Shown piece by piece: positions 53,028 to 62,512 of a stretch of 64,000 nucleotides of DNA. The first letter of the stretch is position 1; every line of letters starts with the position of its first letter. The position numbers and the translations under genes were made by a program. Source of the DNA: Lewinellaceae bacterium (lineage in GTDB: Bacteria; Bacteroidota; Bacteroidia; Chitinophagales; Saprospiraceae); the NCBI GenBank assembly GCA_020636075.1, contig JACJYO010000005.1:310001-374000 (forward strand), read 5' to 3'. The notes under the pieces are model-generated. The model did not search any database and was not told the origin of the DNA. It worked only from the letters and a program-made list of their open reading frames with translations.

Positions 53028-53892
53028 CGGAACCGGAGTGGCCCTGGTTACTCCATTCCGAAATGGGATGATCGACTGGGAAAGTCTGGAAAAAATTATT
53101 GAACACGTCATTTCGGGCGGCGTTGAGTTTTTAGTTAGCCTGGGCACTACCGGTGAGTCGGTAACTACCTCGGAGGCTGAACACCGGCAGATTTTGGATT
53201 TTACCATTAAAACAAACCGGGGAAGGCTTCCTGTCATCGCCGGTATCTTTGGAGGAAACAATACGGCTGAGGTTGTCCGGAAAATCCAATCCTACAATTT
53301 TGACGGAATCGATGCCCTGCTCGCCAGCAACCCTGCCTACAACAAGCCCAGCCAGGAAGGTATTTTTCAACATTATATGGCTTTGGCAGAAGCATCGCCC
53401 CGACCAATAATAATTTATAATGTGCCAAGCCGGACGGCTTCCAACATGACCGCCGAAACTACCTTGCGGTTGGCGCATGCTTCTGAAAAATTCATTGGCA
53501 TCAAAGAAGCCAGCGACGATATTTACCAGATTTGCGAAATAATTAAGGGCAAGCCTGAAAACTTTTTAGTGCTCAGCGGCGATGATTTTATCACGCTCCC
53601 GTTAATTGCTTGTGGCGGTAACGGGGTGATTTCGGTAATTGCCAACACCATTCCCCGCCCATTCACTGATATGGTGCGCGCCGCCCTTCGACAAGATTTA
53701 ACTGCCGCACAAGTAATCAATTTCAAATTGCTGAAATTATACCGCCTGCTCTTCAGCGAGGGCAATCCGGCAGGGGTAAAAGCGGCTTTGGAAATCCAAG
53801 GCTTGTGCAAGCGCGAGGTACGACTTCCGTTGATCCCAATGTCTGAAAATGGGGTACAGTTGTTAAAAGTAGAATTAGAAAATCTGGGTTGA
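53005..53892 (+). CDS. dapA: 4-hydroxy-tetrahydrodipicolinate synthase
   Basis: The 295-residue aldolase-fold enzyme condenses pyruvate and aspartate semialdehyde, opening the diaminopimelate/lysine pathway. Motifs are GTGVALVTPF, FLVSLGTTGES, YNVPSRT and the Schiff-base lysine in FIGIKEAS. It starts inside the preceding gene by 23 bases. Length is normal. A minus-strand recA terminator lies downstream. Confidence 0.96.
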   Translation: MQLRQRLSGTGVALVTPFRNGMIDWESLEKIIEHVISGGVEFLVSLGTTGESVTTSEAEHRQILDFTIKTNRGRLPVIAGIFGGNNTAEVVRKIQSYNFDGIDALLASNPAYNKPSQEGIFQHYMALAEASPRPIIIYNVPSRTASNMTAETTLRLAHASEKFIGIKEASDDIYQICEIIKGKPENFLVLSGDDFITLPLIACGGNGVISVIANTIPRPFTDMVRAALRQDLTAAQVINFKLLKLYRLLFSEGNPAGVKAALEIQGLCKREVRLPLIPMSENGVQLLKVELENLG

Positions 53893-53979
53893 AATTCAAC
53901 CACTACAAGTTGATAGAAATCCAGATATATTGGCTCAGGGGTAATTTTGAACTTGTTTGCCAAGTCCTAATACCCAGAC

Positions 53980-54017
53980 AAAAAAACAGACGGCGAGGCT
54001 TAAAGCCTCGCCGTCTG
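53980..54017 (-). terminator. Terminator of recA (possibly bidirectional)
   Basis: CAGACGGCGAGGCTT (53987-54001) and AAGCCTCGCCGTCTG (54003-54017) form a perfect 15-bp stem with one central base. On the minus strand a run of seven T follows it (53980-53986). It lies 33 bases past the recA stop codon. Confidence 0.9.
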
Positions 54018-54049
54018 AATTCTATCTGGATTTACTTAAAAAAGCCTGT

Positions 54050-55129
54050 TTATTCATCACCCTCTTCTTCCATTCGATCGCTTGCAGAAACGGCAACAGA
54101 ACTACCGGCGGATCGGGGAGCAGGGCCATTAGAAGCCACTTTTTCTTTAATTTTTTGTTCAATTTCGGCAGCTACTTCCGGGTTATCCAGCAAAAACTGC
54201 TTGGCTGCATCACGGCCTTGGGCGATCTTGGCATCGTCATAGCTGTACCAGGCGCCGCTTTTCTGGATAATATCCAGGTCAGAGCCAAGGTCAATGATCT
54301 CGCCAACTTTAGAAATGCCCTCACCAAAAATAATATCAAATTGAGCGACGCGAAATGGCGGGGAAAGCTTGTTTTTAACCACTTTGACCTTAACCTGATT
54401 CCCAACCACGTTGCCGTCTTTATCTTTCATGGCCGCTCCGCTTTTTCGGATGTCAAGGCGTACTGAAGCGTAAAATTTAAGGGCATTACCACCGGTAGTA
54501 GTTTCCGGGTTGCCAAACATAACGCCGATCTTTTCGCGTAGTTGGTTGATGAAAATGCAGCAGCAACCCGTACGACCAATAGCAGAGGTAAGTTTACGCA
54601 TGGCCTGACTCATAAGCCGCGCCTGGAGCCCCATCTTGGAATCCCCCATTTCGCCTTCAATTTCAGAACGCGGCACCAGGGCTGCTACGGAGTCGATCAC
54701 TACAATATCAACAGCTCCGGAACGGATCAGATTTTCCGTGATTTCCAGCGCTTGTTCTCCGTTGTCAGGTTGGCTGATCAACAGATTGCTTACATCAACG
54801 CCAAGATTTTCAGCATAAAACCGGTCGAAGGCATGTTCAGCATCAATAATTGCTGCAATGCCGCCATTTTTCTGGCATTCGGCAATGGCATGTATGGCGA
54901 GGGTAGTTTTACCCGATGATTCCGGGCCATAAATTTCTATAACCCGACCTTTGGGAAGACCATGGCATCCCAAGGCAATATCAAGACCCAGTGAACCGGT
55001 GGATATGACTTCAATATCAACGGCCTGCTTGTCGCCCAGGCGCATGATCGTGCCTTTGCCGTAGGTTTTGTCAAGACGATCGATGGTCGCCTGCAAGGTT
55101 TTAAATTTGTTTTCTTTCTCGGTCGACAT
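54050..55129 (-). CDS. recA: Recombinase RecA
   Basis: The 359-residue protein has the Walker A motif GPESSGKTT, a Walker B region ending VDIVVIDSVAALVPR and the DNA-binding loop segment GNALKFYASVRLDIRK. The C terminus is acidic (DRMEEEGDE), as usual. It forms filaments on single-stranded DNA for homologous recombination and triggers the SOS response where LexA is present. A -7 box lies 28 bases upstream of the start. No LexA-like operator was recognised. Confidence 0.98.
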   Translation of the reverse strand: MSTEKENKFKTLQATIDRLDKTYGKGTIMRLGDKQAVDIEVISTGSLGLDIALGCHGLPKGRVIEIYGPESSGKTTLAIHAIAECQKNGGIAAIIDAEHAFDRFYAENLGVDVSNLLISQPDNGEQALEITENLIRSGAVDIVVIDSVAALVPRSEIEGEMGDSKMGLQARLMSQAMRKLTSAIGRTGCCCIFINQLREKIGVMFGNPETTTGGNALKFYASVRLDIRKSGAAMKDKDGNVVGNQVKVKVVKNKLSPPFRVAQFDIIFGEGISKVGEIIDLGSDLDIIQKSGAWYSYDDAKIAQGRDAAKQFLLDNPEVAAEIEQKIKEKVASNGPAPRSAGSSVAVSASDRMEEEGDE

Positions 55130-55469
55130 AAGCTGCGATTTTGTTTAATAAGGCGACAAAAATAAACAAAATGTTTCTACCCTCCTAACCCTACTCATAT
55201 TTTTTTTAATTCAATATTATTTAATATCATCACTTTTTATTGGTTTTCAGTGGCTTAAAGTTATAAAACAGTAGTTTTTAAAGCAAAAAAATTCCCAACC
55301 GTCAAGCAGGATATGCATCAAAGTCAATTTTCAGGTGGAAAAAGAAAGGGCTTAGCTGGCAATTTTGTTTTAAAACAAAACAGCATTCAAACTTGCGAAA
55401 ACGCAATGAGTTGTTTACGCAAACAGCGTAGTCGGAAATTCCACAGGTTTCCAGGCAAAACAACCAGAC
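55130..55469. other. Intergenic region upstream of recA
   Basis: These 340 bases hold no supported gene. They contain the recA -7 box and an 18-base perfect palindrome, TTTTGTTTTAAAACAAAA, at 55363-55380. Sequence around 55195-55290 is very A/T-rich. Confidence 0.55.
55157..55164 (-). promoter_or_regulatory. -7 box of the recA promoter
   Basis: On the minus strand this reads TATTTTTG, matching TAnnTTTG, 28 bases before the recA ATG. No clear -33 is seen at 19-21 bases. Confidence 0.5.
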
Positions 55470-57086
55470 TTAAAGTTCCTTGCGGAGCCGGGCAACGGGA
55501 ATATTCAGTTGCTCGCGGTATTTGGCTACAGTACGGCGGGCAATATTGTAGCCTTTTTTGAGCAGGAGCGATTTAATTTTTTCGTCGGAAAGTGGTCTGC
55601 GTTTGTTCTCTTCACCAATCAGGTCGGTAAGGATTTTTTTCACCTCAAGGGTCGATACCTCTTCACCATCTTTGTTTTGCAGGCTTTCAGAGAAAAATTC
55701 TTTCAGGCGTTTGGTCCCGAATTCGGTTTGCACATACTTGGAATTGGCCACACGCGAAACCGTAGAAATATCCAGCGACGTGGCTTCGGCAATATCCTTC
55801 AGGATCATCGGGCGGATTTTCCGTTGGTCGCCGCTGAGGAAATATTCGCGCTGGTGATCCATGATTGCCCCCATGGTGAGCATCATGGTTTGCTGGCGTT
55901 GCTTAATGGCATCAATAAACCACTTGGCGCTGTCGATTTTTTGTTTGATGAAAAGGATGGTCTCCTTTTCTTTCTTGGAAGGGCGTTTGCCATTTCGGCC
56001 GGCATGGAAAGCGCGTAACATGTCGCGATACTGGTCATTGATCCGAAGTTCGGGGGCGTTGCGGGCGTTGAGGGTGAGTTCCAATTCGCCGTCGCGATTT
56101 GTTACCAGAAAATCCGGAACCACATAGTTAATCGCACGGTCTACCCGCGAAACAAATCCGCTTGCAGGTTTGGGATTCAGTTTCAGAATTTCGTCGATAG
56201 CCACTTTCAGATCTTCCTCATCCAGGTTGAGCTGACGGGCAAGTTTGAGGTAGTGTTTTTTCGTAAACTCATCGAAGTATTGATCGATGATCCGGATGGC
56301 GACCTGAATAGCCAATTTATCCTCATAGGAAATAATTTCGTCGCTCAATTTGATCTTGTGGCGCAACTGAAGCAACAGACATTCCTGCAGGTCGCGGGAG
56401 GCTGTGCCGGGCGGGTCAAATTGCTGGATCATTTTGAGCAGCCGATCAATTTCGGCTTCGTCCGTTTTGATATTCTGGCTGAAAAGCAAATCGTCGACCA
56501 TAGCCGTCAAATCCCGCCTCAGGTAACCGTCATCATCGATCGAACCGATAATTTGCATGGCAATATCATGCTCGCGTTCGTCCTTAAGTTGGATCAGGCC
56601 AAGTTGTTGTTCGAGGTATTCGTGGAAGGTATTTTCAAAAGCAAGTGGGATCGATTTTTCCTCTTCGGTATTATTGTGGTCTTCCCCGCGCGTTTTGTAG
56701 GTGCCGGGGTCATCTTCAATAAAGTCCATCAGATAATCATCCAATTCGACGTCGTCGTCATTCAGGCTCACCGTATCCTCTTCATCGGCATATTCATCGG
56801 CAGTATCCCGGTCAATTTCGTCGAGTGAATTCTCGGAATCCTGCTTTTCTTTTTCATCCTGTGCGAAATAATCAATCTCATCGTCAAGCGGTTCAGTGCT
56901 GCCTTCCAGCAAATCAGCTGTTTCGTCGCCTTCCTCCAGCGCGGGGTTCGACTCCAGTTCTTCCTGAATGCGTTGTTCGAGTGTAGCCGTGGGGATTTGC
57001 AACAGCTTCATCAGCTGAATCTGTTGCGGAGACAGCTTTTGCTGGAGTTTCTGACTTAACGTTTGCTTCGTACCTAACAAGGCCAT
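55470..57086 (-). CDS. rpoN: RNA polymerase sigma-54 factor RpoN
   Basis: From ATG 57086 the product has 538 residues; an alternative ATG two codons upstream is equally possible. Region I is glutamine- and leucine-rich (KQTLSQKLQQKLSPQQIQLM, KLLQIPTATLEQRI) and contacts activators. Region II is a long acidic linker (about 60-150). The core-binding and DNA-binding domains follow, ending in the RpoN box ARRTVAKYRE, which reads the -24 promoter element. The protein is somewhat longer than E. coli RpoN because of the acidic linker. No enhancer-binding activator lies nearby. Confidence 0.96.
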   Translation of the reverse strand: MALLGTKQTLSQKLQQKLSPQQIQLMKLLQIPTATLEQRIQEELESNPALEEGDETADLLEGSTEPLDDEIDYFAQDEKEKQDSENSLDEIDRDTADEYADEEDTVSLNDDDVELDDYLMDFIEDDPGTYKTRGEDHNNTEEEKSIPLAFENTFHEYLEQQLGLIQLKDEREHDIAMQIIGSIDDDGYLRRDLTAMVDDLLFSQNIKTDEAEIDRLLKMIQQFDPPGTASRDLQECLLLQLRHKIKLSDEIISYEDKLAIQVAIRIIDQYFDEFTKKHYLKLARQLNLDEEDLKVAIDEILKLNPKPASGFVSRVDRAINYVVPDFLVTNRDGELELTLNARNAPELRINDQYRDMLRAFHAGRNGKRPSKKEKETILFIKQKIDSAKWFIDAIKQRQQTMMLTMGAIMDHQREYFLSGDQRKIRPMILKDIAEATSLDISTVSRVANSKYVQTEFGTKRLKEFFSESLQNKDGEEVSTLEVKKILTDLIGEENKRRPLSDEKIKSLLLKKGYNIARRTVAKYREQLNIPVARLRKEL

Positions 57087-57590
57087 ATGCAATTGGGATT
57101 GAGATTAAAAATTGGTGCGCTGGATGCCTGCCTTTCTCAAAATTGTCAGGCAGGCGCTAAATCGGTCTGTGACCAAACGGCCTAACAAATAAGGAGCCAA
57201 AATTACCGGAAAAAACTGCCGCCGTGTTGTTAAAAAATGCAATTAAGCAAATTTTAAGCGGCATAGCATTGGTTTTCAAGCCTTTAAAATTTACCAACAG
57301 CAGTGTATAAATTTTTATTTTTTTTATAAAAACGATCAAATTATAAAAAACGAAATTTAATCATCAAATTAATTTGACACTAAACTCGGAACTTTTCTGT
57401 GCACGAACCAGTTACGGGAGACTTGATCGCATCCTTTCCAATGGTCGTTTTCATTTAGCTACTTCAACTACATTTTGCCAGGCAAAATAGAAAATCCTGT
57501 CACCCAGACCTGACAGGTAAAACCCTTCATTTACAACAATCTGTATACCTTTGTATGACTACGCAACTGCATAAAACAACCAGGCAACAT
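57087..57590. other. Intergenic region between rpoN and hflX
   Basis: About 500 bases hold no supported gene. A GCCTGCC/GGCAGGC inverted repeat lies near 57125-57153. The middle part is very A/T-rich, and CCTGTC/GACAGG pairs near 57494-57516. The hflX -7 box is at the right end. The rpoN promoter must also lie here but could not be placed. Confidence 0.5.
57546..57553 (+). promoter_or_regulatory. -7 box of the hflX promoter
   Basis: TACCTTTG matches TAnnTTTG and ends one base before an in-frame ATG at 57555. Transcription would start a few bases later, so translation more likely begins at ATG 57591. Confidence 0.55.
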
Positions 57591-58799
57591 ATGGCCAAAG
57601 ACTGGACGCTGGGCGAAAAATCAGCCGAATTAAAAAAGGAACAGGAGTACGCCATCCTGGTAAGCCTGATCACACCGGATGTGACCGAAACCCAGGCGCA
57701 CGAATACCTCGACGAACTGGAGTTTTTGGCTTCCACCGCCGGGGCTGTTACGGTGAAGCGATTCACCCAGCGCGCTGCCCACCCCGAACACCGCACGTTT
57801 GTCGGAAAAGGCAAGGTGGAGGAAATCCAGAAGTTCATCGAGCGCCATGAAGAAATCAACATGGTTATTTTCGACGACGACCTCAGTGGCAAACAAACCA
57901 ACAATTTGGAAGAAGCGCTAAAGGTGAAAATCGTAGACCGCTCCACACTGATCCTCGACATTTTTGCCCACCGCGCGCAAACCGCACAGGCTAAAACCCA
58001 GGTGGAACTGGCCCAGATGAAATACCTCCTACCCCGGCTCCGGGGCCTTTGGACACACTTGGAGCGCCAACGGGGGGGTATCGGTATGCGGGGCCCCGGT
58101 GAAACGCAGATCGAAACCGACCGCCGGTTGGTGCAATACCGCATCAAAAGCCTGGAGGAAAAACTGGTCGAAATCGACAAGCAGTCGCAAACGCAACGCA
58201 AAACACGCGGCGAACTCATCCGGGTAGCCCTCGTTGGTTACACCAATGTTGGCAAAAGCACCCTGATGAACCTGTTGAGCAAGTCGGAAGTGCTTGCCGA
58301 GAACAAGCTTTTCGCTACGCTCGATACTACGGTGCGCAAAGTGGTTTTTGAGCGCATGCCTTTCCTCTTGTCCGATACTGTTGGGTTTATCCGCAAATTG
58401 CCGCACCACCTGGTTGAAAGTTTTAAAAGCACGCTCGATGAAGTTCGCGAGTGTGATATTTTGCTTCATGTGGTTGATATTGCACATCCGCAATTTGAAG
58501 ACCACGTCAAAACTGTCCAGAAAACCCTCCAGGAAATTGGCGCCGGGGAAAAACCTACGCTGATGGTTTTCAACAAAATGGATTTGTATCGCGAACGCTA
58601 TTTTGATGATCTGCTCGACCGGAACACCCGCGTCGAACTGGAAATTGAACTTCGGCAACGGCTGCAAACCACCTTTGGGGAAAATGTGTTTATCTCCGCG
58701 CACACCAAGGAAAACCTGGACGAGCTGCGCGACCGGATGACACGCCTGATCAAGGAATCCTATGTGGTTCGGTACCCACACCAGGTGAAAGGCTGGTAA
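57591..58799 (+). CDS. hflX: GTPase HflX
   Basis: From ATG 57591 the product has 402 residues; the alternative ATG at 57555 would overlap the promoter. The N-terminal HflX domain has HPEHRTFVGKGKVEEIQKF and an RGGIGMRGPGETQIETDRR motif. The G domain has GYTNVGKST, DTVGFI and NKMD. HflX binds the 50S ribosomal subunit and splits stalled ribosomes after stress. Length and motifs are normal. A CCCCGTCT/AGACGGGG hairpin directly follows the stop (58800-58818). Confidence 0.95.
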   Translation: MAKDWTLGEKSAELKKEQEYAILVSLITPDVTETQAHEYLDELEFLASTAGAVTVKRFTQRAAHPEHRTFVGKGKVEEIQKFIERHEEINMVIFDDDLSGKQTNNLEEALKVKIVDRSTLILDIFAHRAQTAQAKTQVELAQMKYLLPRLRGLWTHLERQRGGIGMRGPGETQIETDRRLVQYRIKSLEEKLVEIDKQSQTQRKTRGELIRVALVGYTNVGKSTLMNLLSKSEVLAENKLFATLDTTVRKVVFERMPFLLSDTVGFIRKLPHHLVESFKSTLDEVRECDILLHVVDIAHPQFEDHVKTVQKTLQEIGAGEKPTLMVFNKMDLYRERYFDDLLDRNTRVELEIELRQRLQTTFGENVFISAHTKENLDELRDRMTRLIKESYVVRYPHQVKGW

Positions 58800-58878
58800 C
58801 CCCGTCTGGTAGACGGGGAGGCACGGCGCAAAGGCCTGAAAAAGGGCAGACGCAAGGCCCGCCCCTACTAAATTCCAT

Positions 58879-58886
58879 TACCTTTG
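58879..58886 (+). promoter_or_regulatory. -7 box upstream of prfA
   Basis: TACCTTTG followed by CGCC matches the consensus well, 26 bases before the prfA ATG. The -33 element is unclear. Confidence 0.5.
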
Positions 58887-58912
58887 CGCCTTGAATTTTT
58901 GCAAAAAATACC

Positions 58913-59989
58913 ATGCTAAATAAATTAAAAGCCATTCGCGACAAATACCTGCACCTGGAAGAGCAACTCTCCGATCCCGGCATAGCCGCCGACCCGGAGC
59001 GCTCCAAAAAGGTGAATAAGGAGTATAAAAAACTGCAGCCCATCATTGAGGCATTTGGCAGATACGAACGGCTATTGGCAAATTTGAACAGTGCCCGCGA
59101 AGTACTGGCAGTTGAAAAAGATCCTGATATGCGGGAGATGGCCCGCGAGGAAATCGCTGAATTGCAACCACAGGTGGAAACACTCGAAGAGGAATTAAAA
59201 CTCCTGCTTGTACCTAAAGATCCTGAAGATGAAAAAGATGTAATCGTCGAAATCCGGTCCGGCACTGGTGGTGATGAGGCTGCGCTTTTTGCCGGTGATT
59301 TGTACCGCATGTACATGCGCTATTTTCAAGATCAGGACTGGGAGGTTGAAGTACTGGATGAAAGCCCGGGAACTGTCGGTGGCTTTGCAAAAGTTGTGTT
59401 GGAAGTAAGCGGCGACATGGTGTACAGCAAGTTGAAATTCGAGTCGGGTGCACATCGGGTCCAGCGTATTCCTGAGACAGAGGCGAAAGGCAGGGTGCAC
59501 ACTTCGGCTGCAACAGTAGCGGTGTTGCCCATCATGGAGCCTGAAGATATCAACATCCGGAAAGATGATATTCGCAGGGATGTGTTTCGGGCGAGTGGTG
59601 CTGGAGGGCAGCACGTAAACCGGACAGAATCGGGCGTGCGATTTACGCACTTGCCTACAGGCGTGGTTGCTGAAAGTACCGAAAGCCGTTCGCAACACAA
59701 AAATAGTGAGATCGCCATGGGTCGCCTGATCCAGCAGATCCGCGATCAGCAACAAAGCCAGCACGCATCAGCCCTCGCTTCCCAGCGCAGGAGTTTGGTG
59801 GGTTCGGGAGACCGGTCAGAAAAAATCCGCACCTACAACTGGCCTCAAAACCGTGTGACGGACCACCGGCTTGAAGGCGACACTAAAAACTTCAATCTGG
59901 ATAAAGTGATTGAGGGCGACCTTGAAGGGATCATCGAAGCCCTCACCATTGCCGAAAATGCGGCAAAACTCCAGGCAGAAACCAATTGA
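58913..59989 (+). CDS. prfA: Peptide chain release factor 1
   Basis: The 358-residue protein reads UAA and UAG stop codons and triggers peptide release. It carries the GGQ motif in ASGAGGQHVNRTESGVR and a PxT-type codon-recognition tripeptide (PET, in RIPETEAKGRVHTSAATVAV), which separates RF1 from RF2. The N-terminal helical domain (LNKLKAIRDKYLHLEEQLSD) is typical. It converges with lspA, 14 bases away. Confidence 0.95.
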   Translation: MLNKLKAIRDKYLHLEEQLSDPGIAADPERSKKVNKEYKKLQPIIEAFGRYERLLANLNSAREVLAVEKDPDMREMAREEIAELQPQVETLEEELKLLLVPKDPEDEKDVIVEIRSGTGGDEAALFAGDLYRMYMRYFQDQDWEVEVLDESPGTVGGFAKVVLEVSGDMVYSKLKFESGAHRVQRIPETEAKGRVHTSAATVAVLPIMEPEDINIRKDDIRRDVFRASGAGGQHVNRTESGVRFTHLPTGVVAESTESRSQHKNSEIAMGRLIQQIRDQQQSQHASALASQRRSLVGSGDRSEKIRTYNWPQNRVTDHRLEGDTKNFNLDKVIEGDLEGIIEALTIAENAAKLQAETN

Positions 59990-60003
59990 TAACAGGCCCG
60001 GAG

Positions 60004-60756
60004 TTAGCTCGATTTGGATAAATCGGTATCCGGCATTTCCGCTGCCGGGTTTTCCTCCAGATGCTCTTCGAGTTGCGTTTCGTCCACAATCGTTTCAGAC
60101 TCTGGACCTGCTGCATCAGGATCTTCCGGCTCTGCTGTCATTCCTTCTTTGAAAAACTGGCGCTGAAACAGCAAAATACTCAATACGCCAATAGTTATGG
60201 ATGCGTCGGCAATATTGAAAATCGGGCTGAAAAACAAAAATTCATCGCCACCGATCCAGGGGAGCCAGTCTGGCGCATGCAACCAGGTAATCGGGAAATA
60301 GAGCATATCAACCACCTTGCCGTGCAGAAATGTGCCATAGCCCTCACCCATTGCTGCAAATTCGGCGGGGATGCAATCGTGGTAAAGCGATTCGGTAAAA
60401 ATCAGGCCGTAAAAGGAACTATCAATAATATTGCCTAAAGCACCAGCGGTGATCAATCCCACGCTGTATAAAAAACCGCGGGGGGCGCCCGCTTTCAAAA
60501 GCAGGGTAATGTACCAGATCAGACCGGCGACCATGATAATGCGGAACAAACTGAGCAACAACTTGCCGTATTCCCAACCAAAAGTGATCCCAAAGGCCAT
60601 CCCTTCGTTTTCTACGAAATGCAGGCGAGCCCAATCCAATCCTAAAATGGACACATCCTGGTTATAACAGAAGGTCGTTTTGATATAAATTTTAAGCGCC
60701 TGGTCAATCAGCAGTACCAGGGCAATCAAAAGCATAACTTGATACGAACGTTTCAA
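60004..60756 (-). CDS. lspA: Lipoprotein signal peptidase LspA with a C-terminal acidic extension
   Basis: This 250-residue inner-membrane aspartyl protease removes the signal peptide from prolipoproteins. Catalytic aspartates are in ALGNIIDSSFYG and FNIADASITIG, and four helices are predicted. It is much longer than the usual 160 residues. The segment between the two catalytic motifs has an insertion, as in other Bacteroidota. A tail of about 45 residues is rich in Glu and Asp (EPEDPDAAGPESE, EEHLEENPAAEMP). The tail is probably cytoplasmic. Confidence 0.93.
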   Translation of the reverse strand: MKRSYQVMLLIALVLLIDQALKIYIKTTFCYNQDVSILGLDWARLHFVENEGMAFGITFGWEYGKLLLSLFRIIMVAGLIWYITLLLKAGAPRGFLYSVGLITAGALGNIIDSSFYGLIFTESLYHDCIPAEFAAMGEGYGTFLHGKVVDMLYFPITWLHAPDWLPWIGGDEFLFFSPIFNIADASITIGVLSILLFQRQFFKEGMTAEPEDPDAAGPESETIVDETQLEEHLEENPAAEMPDTDLSKSS

Positions 60757-60843
60757 ATTCGGGCAGTTTTGTGCGTAAATGCCGGGTTTGGATTAAGGGA
60801 GTGCAAAGAAACGACTATTTGGAGAAAAAAGTTGTCAGGGTAC

Positions 60844-62259
60844 TTACTTCCGGGGTTCCACCTGCCGCAGAAGCCAATCGCGTTCCATAAGTGGCTGGGT
60901 CCCCTGAATCAGGGTGTGTAATCGTTCAGTTTGTGCTTTTGAATACGGGTTGAGGTTCAGCAACTTTTTCATAAGGCTTATCATGTTCTTATATGCTGCT
61001 TTACGGGTGGGGTCGAGGGCTTCTTTTCGTTGTAGATAAATCCGCATACTTTCCAGAAGAGATTCAAAGGCATCCAATTCCCCAATTTCGTAGTAAATTT
61101 TCAGCAGCATTGTTTTTGCGATAATGTTGAGCAACATATCGTCATATTCAAAGCGAGTGAGTAACCGTTGCGCCTGGTTATAATCCCCTTTTTCAAAATA
61201 AACCCTGGAGGTGTTAAAATTGACGATGCTTTGCCGCTCCTTCTCTTCAAGGTGATGCTGGAATTGTTCAATAAACTGCTCGGCCCAACCAAATTCACCA
61301 ACCCGTAACGCCGAACCCACCGCATTTCCAAAAGTATATCGGGATACCATGTCGTTTTCCAGAAGAATGCCCGTTTCAAGACCCGTTCGATACAAAATGA
61401 AAGCCCGCCGGGCAAAATTGAGATGCCCCTGATTTATTTTAGGAACACAATAATTGAGTGCAGCAATGTAAAGTACCCGTGCTTCTGAATGATCAAAACG
61501 GGTTATTTCATTGTGCAGCAATTTTTCCAGTTGGTCAAAATACGATTCTTCTTCAGGGTGCGTGATGGCCAGGTAGGCGAAATAAAAAGATGCTATGGCT
61601 GGTTCGTCAAGCAACTTTTTATCTTGCACATACGCCAATACATCATCCAATAGTCCAGGTTCGTACGTAATTTTTTGGAATACATTCCGGTGTGCGATCA
61701 TGGCACAGGCAATACGGAGTTTTTCAGCTAAAAACCATTTTTCAAGCGAGTCGGCAGATTCCTGAAGATTTACCGGTGCATTTTGTGAAATTGGCAAGCG
61801 GTGATTGTACTCTTCCAGGTCAAGAAAATACGAATGCATCAGGTAATAACCATTTCGCAACGGTTGTTTTTCCAACTGCTCGCGCCCTTGGCGATAGGCT
61901 TGGCGATAGGCCTTATCTAACTTACGTAGACGATAAATACGGGCGAGCGTGCCTCGATATTGAACATGATCCCGGCCATAATCTTCAAACACCAGATATT
62001 CCTCTATCGATTTTAATAAAAAATACATCACCTGCCGCATTCGGGCGTCATCATATGACTCGCCAGGAAATACAGTCCGCCAGGCGCGATTTTTTTCAAC
62101 AACAGGATTTTCTGACGCCAATTTTTTTGTCAAAAATTCAAACAATCGAACAACATCTTCCCGCTGATTATGCGCAGGCGATTGTAGCCACTTGAAAATA
62201 TCCCGGACTTCCTTTCTACTCAAGGAGCGAACAATTTCGACCAACACGCTTTTTTGCAT
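60844..62259 (-). CDS. Helical repeat protein of unknown function
   Basis: The 471-residue product has no signal peptide or membrane segment. It is almost wholly alpha-helical, with TPR-like spacing in the second half (ARRAFILYRTGLETGILL, AEQFIEQFQHHLEEKER and YFEKGDYNQAQRLLTRFEYD). The first part (VLVEIVRSLSRKEVRDIFKW, LQSPAHNQREDVVRLFEFL) looks like a conserved N-terminal helical domain. Similar uncharacterised proteins seem common in Saprospiria, from memory. It is divergent from the large secreted protein gene, suggesting nothing firm about its role. Confidence 0.65.
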   Translation of the reverse strand: MQKSVLVEIVRSLSRKEVRDIFKWLQSPAHNQREDVVRLFEFLTKKLASENPVVEKNRAWRTVFPGESYDDARMRQVMYFLLKSIEEYLVFEDYGRDHVQYRGTLARIYRLRKLDKAYRQAYRQGREQLEKQPLRNGYYLMHSYFLDLEEYNHRLPISQNAPVNLQESADSLEKWFLAEKLRIACAMIAHRNVFQKITYEPGLLDDVLAYVQDKKLLDEPAIASFYFAYLAITHPEEESYFDQLEKLLHNEITRFDHSEARVLYIAALNYCVPKINQGHLNFARRAFILYRTGLETGILLENDMVSRYTFGNAVGSALRVGEFGWAEQFIEQFQHHLEEKERQSIVNFNTSRVYFEKGDYNQAQRLLTRFEYDDMLLNIIAKTMLLKIYYEIGELDAFESLLESMRIYLQRKEALDPTRKAAYKNMISLMKKLLNLNPYSKAQTERLHTLIQGTQPLMERDWLLRQVEPRK

Positions 62260-62512
62260 GAGGTTAAATTTTTATCTATTCAACAAATAGTCTAAAAAAA
62301 ACTATCTGCAAAGAAATACATTTACAATTCAAATGTACTTGCTTTTCAGATATTTATATGTAATCGCAATTTACCTGCCAGTTTGTATATATCTCTCAAG
62401 AATCCGTAAAACGACTCAACAAATGCAAATATTTGTCTTTTTCAGCGCAGGAGTCTATGCGCACTTTTGTAACGTCTTAAATCAGCTACGGCTATCGTTA
62501 ATCCTCGTACCC

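Noticed and set aside
58800..58818. Intrinsic terminator after hflX
   Set aside because: The 8-bp hairpin is clear, but no T-run follows on the plus strand.
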